Of a stretch of DNA of 46,504 nt, positions 1 through 8,697 are shown one piece after another (position 1 is the stretch's first letter; every line of letters starts with the position of its first letter). Position numbers and translations under genes: made by a program. The stretch covers positions 1 through 46,504 of the forward strand of contig CAIOTJ010000452.1 of the NCBI GenBank assembly GCA_903861195.1, read 5' to 3'. The notes below the pieces were generated by a model, which saw only the letters and a program-made list of their open reading frames with translations, was not told the origin of the DNA and made no database searches. The DNA is from an uncultured Planctomycetaceae bacterium (GTDB taxonomy: Bacteria > Planctomycetota > Planctomycetia > Planctomycetales > Planctomycetaceae).

Positions 1-426
1 AACGACGCGCCGGCTCTCGCGGCTTCGGATCTGGGCGTCGCGCTGGGGTGCGGGACGGACATTTCCCGGGATTCTTCGCAGGTCTGTCTGCTTTCCAGTG
101 AACTGGACCGGCTTCCCTGGGCGATCGGCTTTGCCCGCCGGCTGGTTCGGACCATCCGGGGCAATCTCTGGTGGGCCTTCGCTTACAACGTCGTGGGGGT
201 GGCGCTGGCGTGTTCGGGCCGGCTCAATCCCGCGCTTGCGGCGCTGGTGATGGTGATCAGCAGCGTGCTGGTGATCATGGCCGCTCTGCGGGCTGGCCGG
301 CTCGATGAGTTGGAACTCGCTCCCCTCGGGCCGCGAGCCGCAACGGACCCGGAAACTCTCTCTGGGGGCAGACTTCCGCCGGGCAATCTGCCGCCGGACG
401 ATGTCTCTTCCCCCCCCACTCCATGA
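1..426 (+). CDS. Copper-type P1B ATPase, C-terminal 141 residues (truncated by window start)
   Basis: The reading frame is open from base 1 and ends in TGA at 424-426. It opens with NDAPALA, the end of the GDGxNDAPALA hinge motif of P-type ATPases, and then covers the last two membrane helices. These carry a YN pair (in AYNVVG) and an M-x-x-S-S motif (MVISS), the helix 7 and 8 copper-site signatures of P1B-1 pumps, so the substrate is probably Cu(I). About 45 Pro/Gly-rich residues follow the last helix, longer than the usual tail. The next gene encodes a TauE/DsbD_2-like membrane protein, and the two commonly sit together at the end of ccoGHIS (cbb3 oxidase maturation) loci. This suggests a CcoI/FixI-type pump rather than a detoxifying CopA, but the upstream genes that would decide this lie outside the window. 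Confidence 0.88.
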   Translation, partial: NDAPALAASDLGVALGCGTDISRDSSQVCLLSSELDRLPWAIGFARRLVRTIRGNLWWAFAYNVVGVALACSGRLNPALAALVMVISSVLVIMAALRAGRLDELELAPLGPRAATDPETLSGGRLPPGNLPPDDVSSPPTP

Positions 427-438
427 CCGGCCATCACC

Positions 439-1230
439 ATGCCTGAATTGTCACTGGTGTTGTTAGGCGGTTTGCTGGGTTCGTCCCATTGTCTGGGAAT
501 GTGTGGGGGATTTGCGCTGACCGTGGGGCTGGGGGCCAGTCATTGGAGAGCGAATCTGGCACGGCAGCTCATCTACACGCTGGGGCGGGTCACCACGTAC
601 ATGTTCCTGGGGGCGGTGGTGGGGTTTGCCGGTTGGCGGCTGACCCGCTGGCCGGCGGGAGGCGTGCTGATCCAGGCCGGGTTGGCGCTGCTGGCGGGAG
701 TCTGGTTGATCTGGCAGGGACTGGAGTCGTCGGGATTGTGGCAACGGCTGACGCGGCGGCGGAACCCGGGAGCGGTTGGTCTCCCCCTGTGTTCGGCGAA
801 ATCGGTGTTGTCGGCCTTTCTTCAGTCGGGCCGTCCGCTCGATACGCTGGTGGCGGGAGTGCTGACCGGTTTTCTGCCGTGTGGGCTCGTCTATGCGTAT
901 CTCGCCCTGGCGGCGAGCACTACACATCCCGTCTGGGGGGCACTTACCATGGGCCTGTTTGGACTGGGGACCGCTCCTCTGATGATCAGCACCGGACTTG
1001 GGGCCTCGGTGCTCTCGCTCGCGGGACGCCGTAATCTGTTGCGAATTGCCGCGGTGGCGGTGATTGTGACCGGGTTCCTCACGATCGATCGGGGGCTGCG
1101 GTTCGCCGCGGCACAGTGGGGGGCCGAAGCTTCGAGCAATGCCTGTCCCTATTGTGAGCCAGATTCCTCCGTGAAAGGGACAGAACCTGCGGACATTGTT
1201 CCGGACAACGCCCCTCCCGCCGCTCACTGA
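439..1230 (+). CDS. TauE/SafE-like (DsbD_2 / UreH-like) multi-pass membrane protein
   Basis: This 263-residue protein is mostly hydrophobic, with about six membrane segments. It begins with the family signature SHCLGMCGG (about residues 16-24), and a second conserved Cys lies in FLPCGLVY. Such Cys pairs in DsbD_2/UreH-like proteins are thought to handle metal or thiol redox. It starts 12 bases after the copper ATPase stop, so the two are almost certainly co-transcribed; this arrangement is typical of cbb3-type cytochrome oxidase assembly clusters. No clear Shine-Dalgarno precedes the ATG, which fits reinitiation. The C-terminal tail is hydrophilic (two Cys, several Pro). A copper- or redox-related maturation role is inference; the transported substrate is not known for this subfamily. 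The gene ends 3 bases before the convergent response regulator. Confidence 0.82.
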   Translation: MPELSLVLLGGLLGSSHCLGMCGGFALTVGLGASHWRANLARQLIYTLGRVTTYMFLGAVVGFAGWRLTRWPAGGVLIQAGLALLAGVWLIWQGLESSGLWQRLTRRRNPGAVGLPLCSAKSVLSAFLQSGRPLDTLVAGVLTGFLPCGLVYAYLALAASTTHPVWGALTMGLFGLGTAPLMISTGLGASVLSLAGRRNLLRIAAVAVIVTGFLTIDRGLRFAAAQWGAEASSNACPYCEPDSSVKGTEPADIVPDNAPPAAH

Positions 1231-1233
1231 GAT

Positions 1234-2664
1234 TCAGTCGAGGCCATGAGCACGGAGCTTGTTCCGCAAGGTCTCGCGATGGAGTCCCAACAGGGCTGAG
1301 GCGGCGGCCCGGTTTTGCCCGGATTGTTCAAGGGCCGTCTGCAGCAGCGGGGGCTCGACAATCGACAGCAGCGCCTCATAGAGACCTCCCGCCGAATCCT
1401 CTGGGGATGTGGAGAGTGTAGTCCGGGCCCAATCCGCAACGAGCCGCCGCATTCGCTCCCGGATCTCGGGGCACTCGCTGGCGGCTGAGTCGACCGGGGT
1501 CGCGCTCCGCACACTCGGGGGCAAATGTTCGGGGCCGATGCTCCCCTGACGGGCGTGCACGGCGGCGTGTTCCATCGCATTCCGCAGTTCCCGAACATTT
1601 CCGGGCCAGGAATGAAATTGCAGCAGGTGCAGTGCCTCGGAAGACAGTGTGGCTGCAGCCCCCTGGGGAGACATCGAGAGGAAGTGCGCAGCCAGCGGCG
1701 CGATGTCTTCCTCCCGGGCCCGCAAGGACGGGACTGCGATCCTCACCGCATTCAGTCGGAAGTACAAGTCCTGGCGGAATTGCCCTTGGGTCAGCGATTC
1801 CTCGAGGGGGCGGTTGGTGGCCGCCAGCACCCGCACATCGACCCGTCTCAGGTCGGTGGAGCCGACGGGGAAGAACTCTCGCTGTTCAAGCACCCGCAAC
1901 AACTTGAGCTGCAGGGACTCGGGAATGTCTCCAATCTCGTCGAGGAACAGGGTTCCGCCTTGGGCCAGTTCGAACAGTCCGGGGCGGCTCGACTGGGCTC
2001 CCGTGAAGGCGCCTCGGGCATGCCCGAAGAGTTCAGCCTCCACGAGACTGGGGTTGAGGGCGGGAAGGCAGACAGGAACGAAGGGGGCGTCGCGCCGGGG
2101 GCTGTGGCGATGGATGGCCCGCGCGACCAATTCCTTGCCGGTTCCACTCTCTCCCGTGATCAACACCGAACTGGGGGACGGGGCCACGAGGGCGATCTGC
2201 CGAAAAATCTGCTGCATGGCGGGGGAACGCCCCACCAATCGGTCTTCGGACTCGGGGGAGGGGACCGATGCCGTGTTCTGGTCGCCCGTTCGGGGCCCGG
2301 AATGAAATTCCAGGGCGCGGCGGAAGACCACGAGGGCTTCGTCGAGGTCGAAGGGTTTGATCAGGTAGTCGAACGCGCCGTGGTGCAGCGCCCGCACCGC
2401 CGTCTCCAGATCACCGAAGGCGGTCATGATCACAATGGTCAAGCCCGGCCAGCGTTGACTCCATTCGACGAGAGCAGACAACCCGTCTTTTCCCGGGAGC
2501 CGGACATCGAGGATCACGAGGTGCGGTTTCCAGCCCGCTTCCAGACGGCGCTCCCCCTCTTCCGCCGAAGGGGCCAGTTCGATGGTATGTCCTTCTTCGG
2601 CGAGCGCCTCGCGAACCGACCAGCAGATGGTCGGTTCGTCATCAACGATCAGGACTCGGCTCAT
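1234..2664 (-). CDS. NtrC-family sigma-54-dependent response regulator
   Basis: The 476-residue protein has the standard three-part NtrC layout. The N-terminal receiver shows the acidic pair D8/D9, phosphoacceptor D53 (ILDVRLPG), T81 and K103. The central AAA+ domain has Walker A GESGTGKE (about 171-178), the sigma-54 contact loop GAFTGA (about 218-223) and Walker B GGTLFLDEI (about 237-245). The C-terminus is a Fis-type helix-turn-helix (about 445-476, NRAAASALLGLHRETLRNKL). With GAFTGA intact it should activate sigma-54 promoters when phosphorylated. It lies 38 bases downstream of the sensor kinase gene on the same strand, so the pair forms one operon. The target genes are not evident: no convincing -24/-12 promoter was found in the nearby intergenic regions. 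Confidence 0.95.
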   Translation of the reverse strand: MSRVLIVDDEPTICWSVREALAEEGHTIELAPSAEEGERRLEAGWKPHLVILDVRLPGKDGLSALVEWSQRWPGLTIVIMTAFGDLETAVRALHHGAFDYLIKPFDLDEALVVFRRALEFHSGPRTGDQNTASVPSPESEDRLVGRSPAMQQIFRQIALVAPSPSSVLITGESGTGKELVARAIHRHSPRRDAPFVPVCLPALNPSLVEAELFGHARGAFTGAQSSRPGLFELAQGGTLFLDEIGDIPESLQLKLLRVLEQREFFPVGSTDLRRVDVRVLAATNRPLEESLTQGQFRQDLYFRLNAVRIAVPSLRAREEDIAPLAAHFLSMSPQGAAATLSSEALHLLQFHSWPGNVRELRNAMEHAAVHARQGSIGPEHLPPSVRSATPVDSAASECPEIRERMRRLVADWARTTLSTSPEDSAGGLYEALLSIVEPPLLQTALEQSGQNRAAASALLGLHRETLRNKLRAHGLD

Positions 2665-2702
2665 GGGGGCGAACGCCAGTTGGAGAGGAGAACCTTGGTA
2701 TT

Positions 2703-4055
2703 CTACACCGGGAAGGAGAGGGTGAAGATGGTCTCGGCTTCCTCGCGGCGCCAGGAGAGCTCTCCCTGATGGTCCTGGGCGACCTGTCGGACGAGGGTCA
2801 GGCCCAGCCCCACCCCCTCGGGCTTGGTGGTGACAAACGGCTGGCCGAGGCTGGCGACGACGGCCGGGGCCGGTCCTGGACCATTATCCCGGATTTCCAC
2901 GAGAAGCGACGAATCTTTCTGGCGGGCACTGAGCGAGACGGCTCCGTGAGGGCCGGCCGCCTCGATGGCATTGAGGGCCAGGTTGAGGAGCGCGGCCTGC
3001 AGCGCCCCGGGATCCCCCTGCAGTTGCGAATCGCCCTCCGGAGAGGCGACCGTCAGTCGTACACCGCCATGTTCGCAGGCGGGGGTGATCAGCTCGGAAA
3101 CGTCCTTGAGCAGTGCCTGCACCGAGAGGGCTGTCGGTGGTCGTGGTTCATTGCGACCCAGTGAGAGCAGGCCGCGAACCTGGGTTTCCAGCAGAGCCAA
3201 CTGCCGCAGGGCGACGGTCACACTTTGGTCCTGACCGGCCCCGGGGCAGCGCCGGGCATGCAACTGCAGGGCCAACTTCGCCCCCGTGGCCGCGTTGCGC
3301 AACTGGTGGGCCAGGCCTCCCGCCAATTGGGCCAGCAGCCGTTCCCGCTCGGAAAGAGCGATGGTCCCCTCCAGCTCGCGCAGCCGCGAGGTCATGCGGT
3401 TGACCGAGATTTCGAGGTCCCGCAGCTCGTCGTCGCGGGTCTGGACGGGGATCTCGCGAAAATCTCCCGCCGCGATGGCGGCCGCCTGCGATTCCAGATT
3501 TCGCAAACGCCGGCTCATGCGCTGAGAAATGAGGAACGCAAGACCCGCGGTCAGGAAGACCGACAAGGCCCCGACCGAAAGAGGATAAACGGCCGCCTGC
3601 CAGCGAGCGGCGTTCCACGAGTTCTCTGGAGACAGCACATACAGGGTTTGGGCGTTCGAATTGGGATTCCGTTCGAGCCGGGCGATGCGATAACGGGTCG
3701 AATCGAGCTGCACCGCGGGGACCTGAGGCAGAGTCGAAAGATCCGTCGAGGGGGGCAGTTGCAGCCGCTCGAGGTCGGGGACCGGCGGCGGGAGGGTCGA
3801 GGCGATGGGGGTGCCCCGCGCATCCACCGCCACGAAATGAGCACCGGACAAGCCACGCATTTGCGAAAGAACGGTGTCGTTGATGGGAAAGCTGGCTTGG
3901 GCCAGGGTCCCCACCACCTGCTGCAGTGCGGCCAGTTGGACTTGTTCTTGGGCTCGGGCGGCGAGCCAGGCGGCAGCCATGGTCGCCGCCAGTACCGACA
4001 ACAGCGTGACCCCGGCGAAGGGGAGCAGAATCTGGTTGCGTATGGACCAACGCAC
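2703..4055 (-). CDS. Membrane-bound sensor histidine kinase (NtrB/ZraS-like)
   Basis: This 450-residue protein has one N-terminal membrane helix (about 8-32), a periplasmic sensor region of about 120 residues and a second helix (about 156-177). A HAMP linker follows, then a dimerisation helix with the phosphoacceptor His near 250 (GLAHQLRNAATG) and a HATPase_c domain. The HATPase domain shows an N box (LLNLALNAIE), a G1 box (EIRDNGPGP) and a G2 box (GVGLGLTLV). It should autophosphorylate and pass phosphate to the sigma-54 activator encoded just downstream. The periplasmic domain has no recognisable ligand-binding motif, so the signal is unknown. Transcription starts in the 352-base divergent region shared with the DUF1559 gene. 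Confidence 0.93.
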   Translation of the reverse strand: MRWSIRNQILLPFAGVTLLSVLAATMAAAWLAARAQEQVQLAALQQVVGTLAQASFPINDTVLSQMRGLSGAHFVAVDARGTPIASTLPPPVPDLERLQLPPSTDLSTLPQVPAVQLDSTRYRIARLERNPNSNAQTLYVLSPENSWNAARWQAAVYPLSVGALSVFLTAGLAFLISQRMSRRLRNLESQAAAIAAGDFREIPVQTRDDELRDLEISVNRMTSRLRELEGTIALSERERLLAQLAGGLAHQLRNAATGAKLALQLHARRCPGAGQDQSVTVALRQLALLETQVRGLLSLGRNEPRPPTALSVQALLKDVSELITPACEHGGVRLTVASPEGDSQLQGDPGALQAALLNLALNAIEAAGPHGAVSLSARQKDSSLLVEIRDNGPGPAPAVVASLGQPFVTTKPEGVGLGLTLVRQVAQDHQGELSWRREEAETIFTLSFPV

Positions 4056-4407
4056 AGTGCAATCAGCCTTTCCTCGCAGGTCTCGTCTCCCGGGGGGGCG
4101 GGGGGCACACCGCGGAGAGCCCCAGGGGCTTGCCGTGAAACGCTCCGGGGAATCGATTCCGTGGATTTGATTGAGTGTACGGAATTCTCATTCCTCTGGC
4201 AGAGAGTGCTGTGGCGGAATCTTCGCCGGGGTGGCGAAAAAACCGCCGGGAGACTGTTGTTGAGGGAGGCGCGCTTCCAACCGATTCCAACCCGACTGAC
4301 GGAAAAAGAGGGCATGAATTCGTACAGGTACGGAGTGGTACGCCGGTTGCTGTTCTGAGTCCCGCTGGCCGCATGGAACCCTGCTGCAGATCTCACCCGG
4401 TTACGAA
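4056..4407. other. 352-base divergent intergenic region
   Basis: This region separates the leftward kinase operon from the rightward DUF1559 gene and must hold promoters for both. It contains no supportable gene. I searched for sigma-54 (-24/-12) sites because the neighbouring regulator is NtrC-like. The closest match, TGGCAGAGAGTGCT near 4179, has the wrong GG-GC spacing. There is no obvious riboswitch or repeat. Confidence 0.5.
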
Positions 4408-5415
4408 ATGCGACGACGGACAGGCTTCACGTTGATTGAACTGTTGGTGGTGATTGCCATCATCGGGATTCTGGTGGCGTTGCTCTTGCCTGCCGTGCAG
4501 CAGGCGCGCGAGGCGGCGCGGCGGACGCAATGCAAAAATCATCTGCGCCAAATTGGTCTGGCGATGCACAACTACGCCGCCTCCAACACGCTGTTTCCTC
4601 CCAGTGCCTGCATCAATCCCAAGATCATCACGAATGCCTCCTGGTCGATTCATGGCCGCCTGATGCCTTTTTTGGAGCAGTCGAATCTCTATGTCCAGAT
4701 TGATCTGAGCCGGGCCTGGTCCAATTTTCCGATCATCAGCGGCTATCGGATCCCTTTGTACGCCTGCCCATCCGACCCCAAGTCGAATCAGCAGCGGAAT
4801 ACGAACAACAACGGGATCTTTCTTTATCCCACCAACTACGGTTTCAATCTGGGGACCTGGTTCGTCTATGACCCGGTGACTGGGCAGGGGGGGGATGGAA
4901 TTACCCATCCCAACAGTGCCCTGTCATCCTCGGCTGTGCGTGACGGCATGAGCAACACCCTGATGGCGTCGGAAGTCCATTCCTGGCAGGCTTATACCCG
5001 CAATGGAGGGCCTCCGAGTACGAATGTTCCCCAATCCATCGCGGATGTTGCCGTCTGCGCCGACAGCGGGTTGAAGGACCGCATTCAACTCTCTTCGGCG
5101 GATGGAACCGGACACACGGAATGGGCAAATGGGCATTCGCACCACAGTGGGTTCACGACCACGCTGGGGCCGAACACTGTGGTGACCTGGATTTACCAGG
5201 GGGTGACATTTGATGTGGATTACAGCTCCCGACAAGAGGGGAGCCATCTGACGAGCCCCAGCTATTCAGCGCTGACTTCGCGCAGCCATCACACCGGTTT
5301 GGTGCATTCGCTGTTGGCCGATGGATCGGTGCGGGCCATCAGTTCGAACGTCAATTTGCAGATCTGGCGGGCTCTGGGAACACGGGCGGGAGGCGAAGTG
5401 CCCGGGGAATTTTGA
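4408..5415 (+). CDS. DUF1559 prepilin-like secreted protein
   Basis: The 335-residue protein starts with a type IV pilin/pseudopilin leader. A short basic peptide MRRRTG is followed by [20 protein letters not shown], with Glu at position +5 of the mature protein. Cleavage by prepilin peptidase is expected between G6 and F7. The segment [11 protein letters not shown] next to it and a C-terminal DGSVRAI motif identify the DUF1559 (SBP_bac_10-type) family, which is expanded to tens of paralogues in planctomycete genomes. The proteins are presumed to be exported and surface-associated, with unknown molecular function. The gene is single, has no evident Shine-Dalgarno, and converges with the cobalt/nickel importer operon. 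Its codon use looks like its neighbours'. Confidence 0.93.
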   Translation: MRRRTGFTLIELLVVIAIIGILVALLLPAVQQAREAARRTQCKNHLRQIGLAMHNYAASNTLFPPSACINPKIITNASWSIHGRLMPFLEQSNLYVQIDLSRAWSNFPIISGYRIPLYACPSDPKSNQQRNTNNNGIFLYPTNYGFNLGTWFVYDPVTGQGGDGITHPNSALSSSAVRDGMSNTLMASEVHSWQAYTRNGGPPSTNVPQSIADVAVCADSGLKDRIQLSSADGTGHTEWANGHSHHSGFTTTLGPNTVVTWIYQGVTFDVDYSSRQEGSHLTSPSYSALTSRSHHTGLVHSLLADGSVRAISSNVNLQIWRALGTRAGGEVPGEF

Positions 5416-5457
5416 GTTCCCAGACGACTGTGTGCCCCTCCAGAGCGCCGAAGGGGG

Positions 5458-6303
5458 TCATTCCGCCGCGAGACCCGCCCGGCCCCCCAACTGCAGGCTG
5501 AGTGGCACTTCCAATCCGTGGCGGTGCATCAGGCCGGCGTTCGCGAGAATCAGATGGGGGGGACCGTCGGCCTGGATTGTGCCTTGGTCCAGCACCACGA
5601 CCCGGCTGCACAGGTCGAGGATCATTTCCAGATCGTGGGTGGCGATCAACTGGGCCGCCTCGCACGATTTCAGGATTTCGATCAATTGCCGCCGCGAACG
5701 GGGATCCAGGTTGCTCGAAGGCTCGTCGAGGGCCAGCAGATTGGGTTCGCAGGCCAACACTCCAGCCAGACAGACCCGCTTGCGTTCACCGCAGCTCAAT
5801 TGCAGTGGCGACCGCGATTCGAATCCCTCCAGTCCCACCTGGGACAGAGCGTTGCGGGTCCGGCGGGCCACTTCCTCTGCGGGAAACCCCAGATTGCGGG
5901 GACCGAACGCCACATCTTCGCCGACCGTGGGGCAGAAGATCTGATCATCAGGATCCTGAAACATGATTCCCACGATACGGCGGATTTCTGGAGCCGTGCG
6001 GGGGGTGACGGGCATGCCGAGGACTTGCACGGGCGAGACAGCGGTGGATTGACCCGATGGACCTGTTCCGGGGGGGGTTGCCGACTCGCCGAACAGCAGC
6101 CCATTCAGGTGCAACAGCAGGGTGGTTTTGCCGGCACCATTGGGGCCAACCAGACCAACGACCTCACCCACGGAGATTTCGAGCGAAATATCGTGCAGCG
6201 CGAATTGACCGCCAGCATACCGGTAGCGCAGGCGCTCGATGTTCAGGATCGAGCCCCGGCGGTGGTTGTTGAGTTGGTCAGTTTGGGGGGCTGCGATCGT
6301 CAC
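5458..6303 (-). CDS. cbiO: Energy-coupling factor ATPase CbiO (Co/Ni import)
   Basis: This is the ATPase of a class I ECF metal importer. It shows Walker A GPNGAGKTT, Q-loop FQDPDDQ, a signature LSCGERKR (Cys replaces the usual second Gly), Walker B LLALDEPSSNLDP and the switch His in ATHDLE. I chose GTG at 6303-6301 because it overlaps the cbiQ stop as GTGA, a coupling arrangement that leaves about 28 residues before the ABC fold. An in-frame ATG at 6345 would add 14 residues and overlap cbiQ by 46 bases; neither start has a good Shine-Dalgarno. It is the last gene of cbiM-cbiQ-cbiO. The metal, cobalt or nickel, cannot be told from the ATPase. Confidence 0.92.
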   Translation of the reverse strand: MTIAAPQTDQLNNHRRGSILNIERLRYRYAGGQFALHDISLEISVGEVVGLVGPNGAGKTTLLLHLNGLLFGESATPPGTGPSGQSTAVSPVQVLGMPVTPRTAPEIRRIVGIMFQDPDDQIFCPTVGEDVAFGPRNLGFPAEEVARRTRNALSQVGLEGFESRSPLQLSCGERKRVCLAGVLACEPNLLALDEPSSNLDPRSRRQLIEILKSCEAAQLIATHDLEMILDLCSRVVVLDQGTIQADGPPHLILANAGLMHRHGLEVPLSLQLGGRAGLAAE

Positions 6304-6947
6304 GATTGGCTTTTGGGGAGTCGACCGGTCCAGCCACGACTGCACATGGCTCCGTGGATCCGTTCAGCGCGATTGAGAGAACGAATCAGCAACATACCAA
6401 GGAGATTGGCCGCATCGCGCCAGGCATGCCACAGTGAGGGGTGACTGACCGTTCGGGCTCGTTGGGCCGTCCGCATACGGACCAACTCATCAAACACCAC
6501 GAAACAGTAGCGGTACATAAAGGCGAGCAGTTCGACGAAGCGGTGGGGCATCCCCATCGCGGCGAGAGCCTCGAGCAAGGGGTCGAATGGGGTGGTGTTG
6601 ACCAGCCACAACCCTGCGAGGAAAGACAGCACGCTGCGTACGGCAATCAAGAGAGCCAATTCCCAACCGGTGGAGAGCCCACTGGAGAGGGGCCCTGCAA
6701 AAGCGAATCCCAGCACCGGCGGGAGGAGCCAGGCCAACCGTTGGAGAACGTAGGCGCGGGGGATTTCGGCAAGGGTCAGGCCGGTGACGACCAGGCAAGC
6801 CGCCAGTCCCAGCAGCGGCCAGTGGGACAACGGAGTGACCATCACGACCACCAAATACACCAGGAGCCCCCACAGTTTGGTCCGGGGGGCCAGTCGGTGG
6901 CACCAGGTGTCACCGCGGGCGTAGCGGTCGAGAAAGTCAGCCCGCAT
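6300..6947 (-). CDS. cbiQ: Energy-coupling factor transmembrane protein CbiQ/EcfT
   Basis: The 215-residue membrane protein is the T component that links the substrate-binding CbiM to the ATPase. It has several hydrophobic helices and, in the C-terminal part, an Ala-Arg-containing coupling helix (RMRTAQRARTV) of the kind that docks in the ATPase groove. The start ATG at 6947-6945 is preceded by GGAG seven bases upstream, within the end of cbiM, and gives an 11-base overlap with cbiM. The frame stays open further upstream, but that extension lies wholly inside cbiM and is not credible. The gene is translationally coupled on both sides. Confidence 0.9.
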   Translation of the reverse strand: MRADFLDRYARGDTWCHRLAPRTKLWGLLVYLVVVMVTPLSHWPLLGLAACLVVTGLTLAEIPRAYVLQRLAWLLPPVLGFAFAGPLSSGLSTGWELALLIAVRSVLSFLAGLWLVNTTPFDPLLEALAAMGMPHRFVELLAFMYRYCFVVFDELVRMRTAQRARTVSHPSLWHAWRDAANLLGMLLIRSLNRAERIHGAMCSRGWTGRLPKSQS

Positions 6948-7920
6948 GCAGTTTCTCCGCAGGGGGGTCACCGGAGGGCATGCCCCGGGACAGAAGCCAG
7001 CCCAACACGAGGACAGTGGTGGTTCCCAACAGACCGGCCAGAGCGGTGGCCACCTTGCCCCAGAGCGGATCATCGGCCTCCGTCCCGGGGACTGGGAGGG
7101 AGTAGTCTTCGAGCAGGATGGGGGAGGCCGGCGTCACTCTTGAGCCAAACCCGGTCTCCTGGGCGACTTTCTCGAGGCCATCGGGAAGTTCCGATGCGAA
7201 AGGAGCGACAAAGGCCGAAATCAGGAGCGCCGCGACAACTCCCGTGCCGACGAGGTTCCGCAGATTTCCGGACGGGGCTGTGAGGGGGGCGTGGACCAGA
7301 TCGGGGCGTTGCAACAGCACCACTGACAGGATCGCCCCCGTGATGAGTGCCTCCCCCACTCCAATCAGGCTGTGGAAACCGGCCATCAGCAGCCAAACAC
7401 GGGAGAGAGGGAAAGTTCCCGAGGGATACGAGAGCCAAAACTGGAGGCAAAAGCAGGCGGCCGAGGCCAGCACACTGCTCCAGGCAGCCAACATTCCCGC
7501 AATGAGGGTGCCCCGGGGGTTGGGAAACCGGCTGCGAATTCCCTGAAACACCAGCCAGGCTGTCCAGGGCGCCACCAGAGCCATGTTCAAGACATTGGCT
7601 CCGTAGGCGAATTTGCCCCCGTCGCTGAACAGGGCCATCTGGACGAACAACACCAGCGACAGGGCGACCGAGGCCCCCAGAGGACCCAACAGGATGGCTG
7701 CCAGAGCTGCACCGATGAGATGCCCCGACGCGGGGAGTCCGATCGGGAAATTGACCATTTGACCGGCAAACACCAGTGCGGCGAGCATACCGGTGAGGGG
7801 AACGGTCCGCGTGGCGAGGGTCTGATCGAGTCGGCGGAAGGCGTGCTGCAGGCAGAATGCGGCGACCACACCCGTTCCCAGGCAGACTCCTGGGCTCAGA
7901 ACTCCGTCGGGGATGTGCAT
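6937..7920 (-). CDS. cbiM: CbiM-type Co/Ni ECF substrate-binding membrane protein with fused PDGLE (CbiN-like) domain
   Basis: The 327-residue protein begins MHIPDG, the N-terminal metal-binding motif in which the amino group and His2 ligate Co2+ or Ni2+. Conserved segments such as GQMVNFPI and ASGHLIGA (third metal-ligand His) follow. The last third contains PDGLE (LPDGLEKVA) and a final membrane helix (about residues 300-317). This is the layout of fused CbiMN/NikMN proteins, in which the PDGLE part replaces a separate CbiN. No other metal-handling gene is adjacent, so nickel versus cobalt remains open. It is the first gene of the operon, behind a 777-base leader region that contains a small hairpin but no recognisable cobalamin or NiCo riboswitch. 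Confidence 0.92.
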   Translation of the reverse strand: MHIPDGVLSPGVCLGTGVVAAFCLQHAFRRLDQTLATRTVPLTGMLAALVFAGQMVNFPIGLPASGHLIGAALAAILLGPLGASVALSLVLFVQMALFSDGGKFAYGANVLNMALVAPWTAWLVFQGIRSRFPNPRGTLIAGMLAAWSSVLASAACFCLQFWLSYPSGTFPLSRVWLLMAGFHSLIGVGEALITGAILSVVLLQRPDLVHAPLTAPSGNLRNLVGTGVVAALLISAFVAPFASELPDGLEKVAQETGFGSRVTPASPILLEDYSLPVPGTEADDPLWGKVATALAGLLGTTTVLVLGWLLSRGMPSGDPPAEKLHAG

Positions 7921-7998
7921 GGAACCGGGGCGTGGAGCGGGAATTCGAAACAGGAAATTTGAATGTAGGCTGGGAGCCGAGGCCTTGCCAACCGAACA

Positions 7999-8018
7999 GG
8001 GCAGAAACCGAGCTGCCC
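7999..8018 (-). promoter_or_regulatory. Small hairpin in cbiM leader
   Basis: On the strand of cbiM, GGGCAG (8018-8013) and CTGCCC (8004-7999) form a perfect six-pair stem with an eight-base loop, about 80-100 bases before the start codon. There is no U run, so it is not a classic terminator. It could be part of a metal-responsive leader structure, but nothing else supports that. Confidence 0.25.
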
Positions 8019-8581
8019 GAGTGGTAAGACTTCAGCGAAAAGTGTGGAATCTCGCAGAAAGTCGCGAGAAAAACGCGATTGACCGGAAAAGCCTGCGGAA
8101 TTCTCCCGGAGGAACATTGAGATTGATCGTCAGGAGACGAAACCTCCGCAGGACCGGGCCGAACGCTATCAAAGCGACTCAAGTCAATACCAGTCTTGGA
8201 TCGAAAAACTGTGTCAGACGTTTTGCGCCGAAAAGAATGCCAGGAACGCAATCCCCCACCAAGGGGTTGTCTGGCGTGAACCCCGGCTCAGAGCGTGGAT
8301 GGAATGGAGTTTCGCGGCTCGGTCCGGCGGTTTCAGGTTTGGTGAAGCCGCAGGATGTGGGGGCCAGAATTCATTCCACCAACCGAGAGCCAAGAGCAAC
8401 TGGCCAACGACGGATCCGCAACCATCGGATGCCGGTTGTGTTTGGGGCTCGGTGCGCGACTGAGTTTGAGTCTGGTCGTGTGTCTGATTTGTGAATCGCC
8501 ACTTTCGGCGACAGACCGCTGAGGCGAAAAACCGACAGCCGTCTTCCACCAACTCGAGGATTGTTTCGACCCAGAACCGTG

Positions 8582-8593
8582 CTGGCATGCCAG
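8582..8593. promoter_or_regulatory. Perfect 12-base palindrome upstream of HTH/receiver gene
   Basis: CTGGCATGCCAG reads identically on both strands and lies 105 bases before the ATG at 8698. Such a site could bind a dimeric regulator, for instance the product of the gene itself. It is a single occurrence, so a role is only a suggestion. Confidence 0.3.
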
Positions 8594-8697
8594 GAGGACC
8601 ACATGGCAAGGACCGCCGAGCAGCACGGTAGAAACGATTCTCCAGAGGGCCCGCATCCCTCTGCCGTACCGACTGACAAGTCACTGGAGAGCCCGCC

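Larger units (their letters stand above)
7921..8697. other. 777-base divergent intergenic region with no credible gene
   Basis: This region lies between leftward cbiM and rightward HTH/receiver gene. Open frames here have no family resemblance and unremarkable composition. Small structures seen are a hairpin at 7999-8018 and a 12-base palindrome at 8582-8593, listed separately. A GTCAGGAGAC stretch at 8129-8138 resembles part of a B12 box but lacks the rest of a cobalamin riboswitch. The length is unusual for this gene-dense window, so an unrecognised RNA or small ORF is possible. Confidence 0.5.

Noticed and set aside
4170-4200. Possible sigma-54 promoter near the NtrC-type operon
   Set aside because: GG and GC elements are 2 bases too close to each other for a -24/-12 site.
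5435-5456. Hairpin CCCCT / AGGGG between DUF1559 and cbiO
   Set aside because: Only five base pairs and no U run; too weak to call a terminator although its place between convergent genes is suggestive.
8010-8060. tRNA-like stretch (CCCGAGTGGTAAGA)
   Set aside because: No acceptor stem, anticodon arm or GGTTCGAATCC-type T arm can be drawn around it.
8129-8138. GTCAGGAGAC resembling a cobalamin-riboswitch B12 box on the + strand
   Set aside because: The other conserved elements of the riboswitch are absent, and it is on the strand opposite to cbiM.
7913-8494. 193-codon rightward open frame in the cbiM/HTH intergenic region
   Set aside because: It begins inside cbiM, is rich in Arg/Gly/Asn, and has no Shine-Dalgarno or family resemblance.
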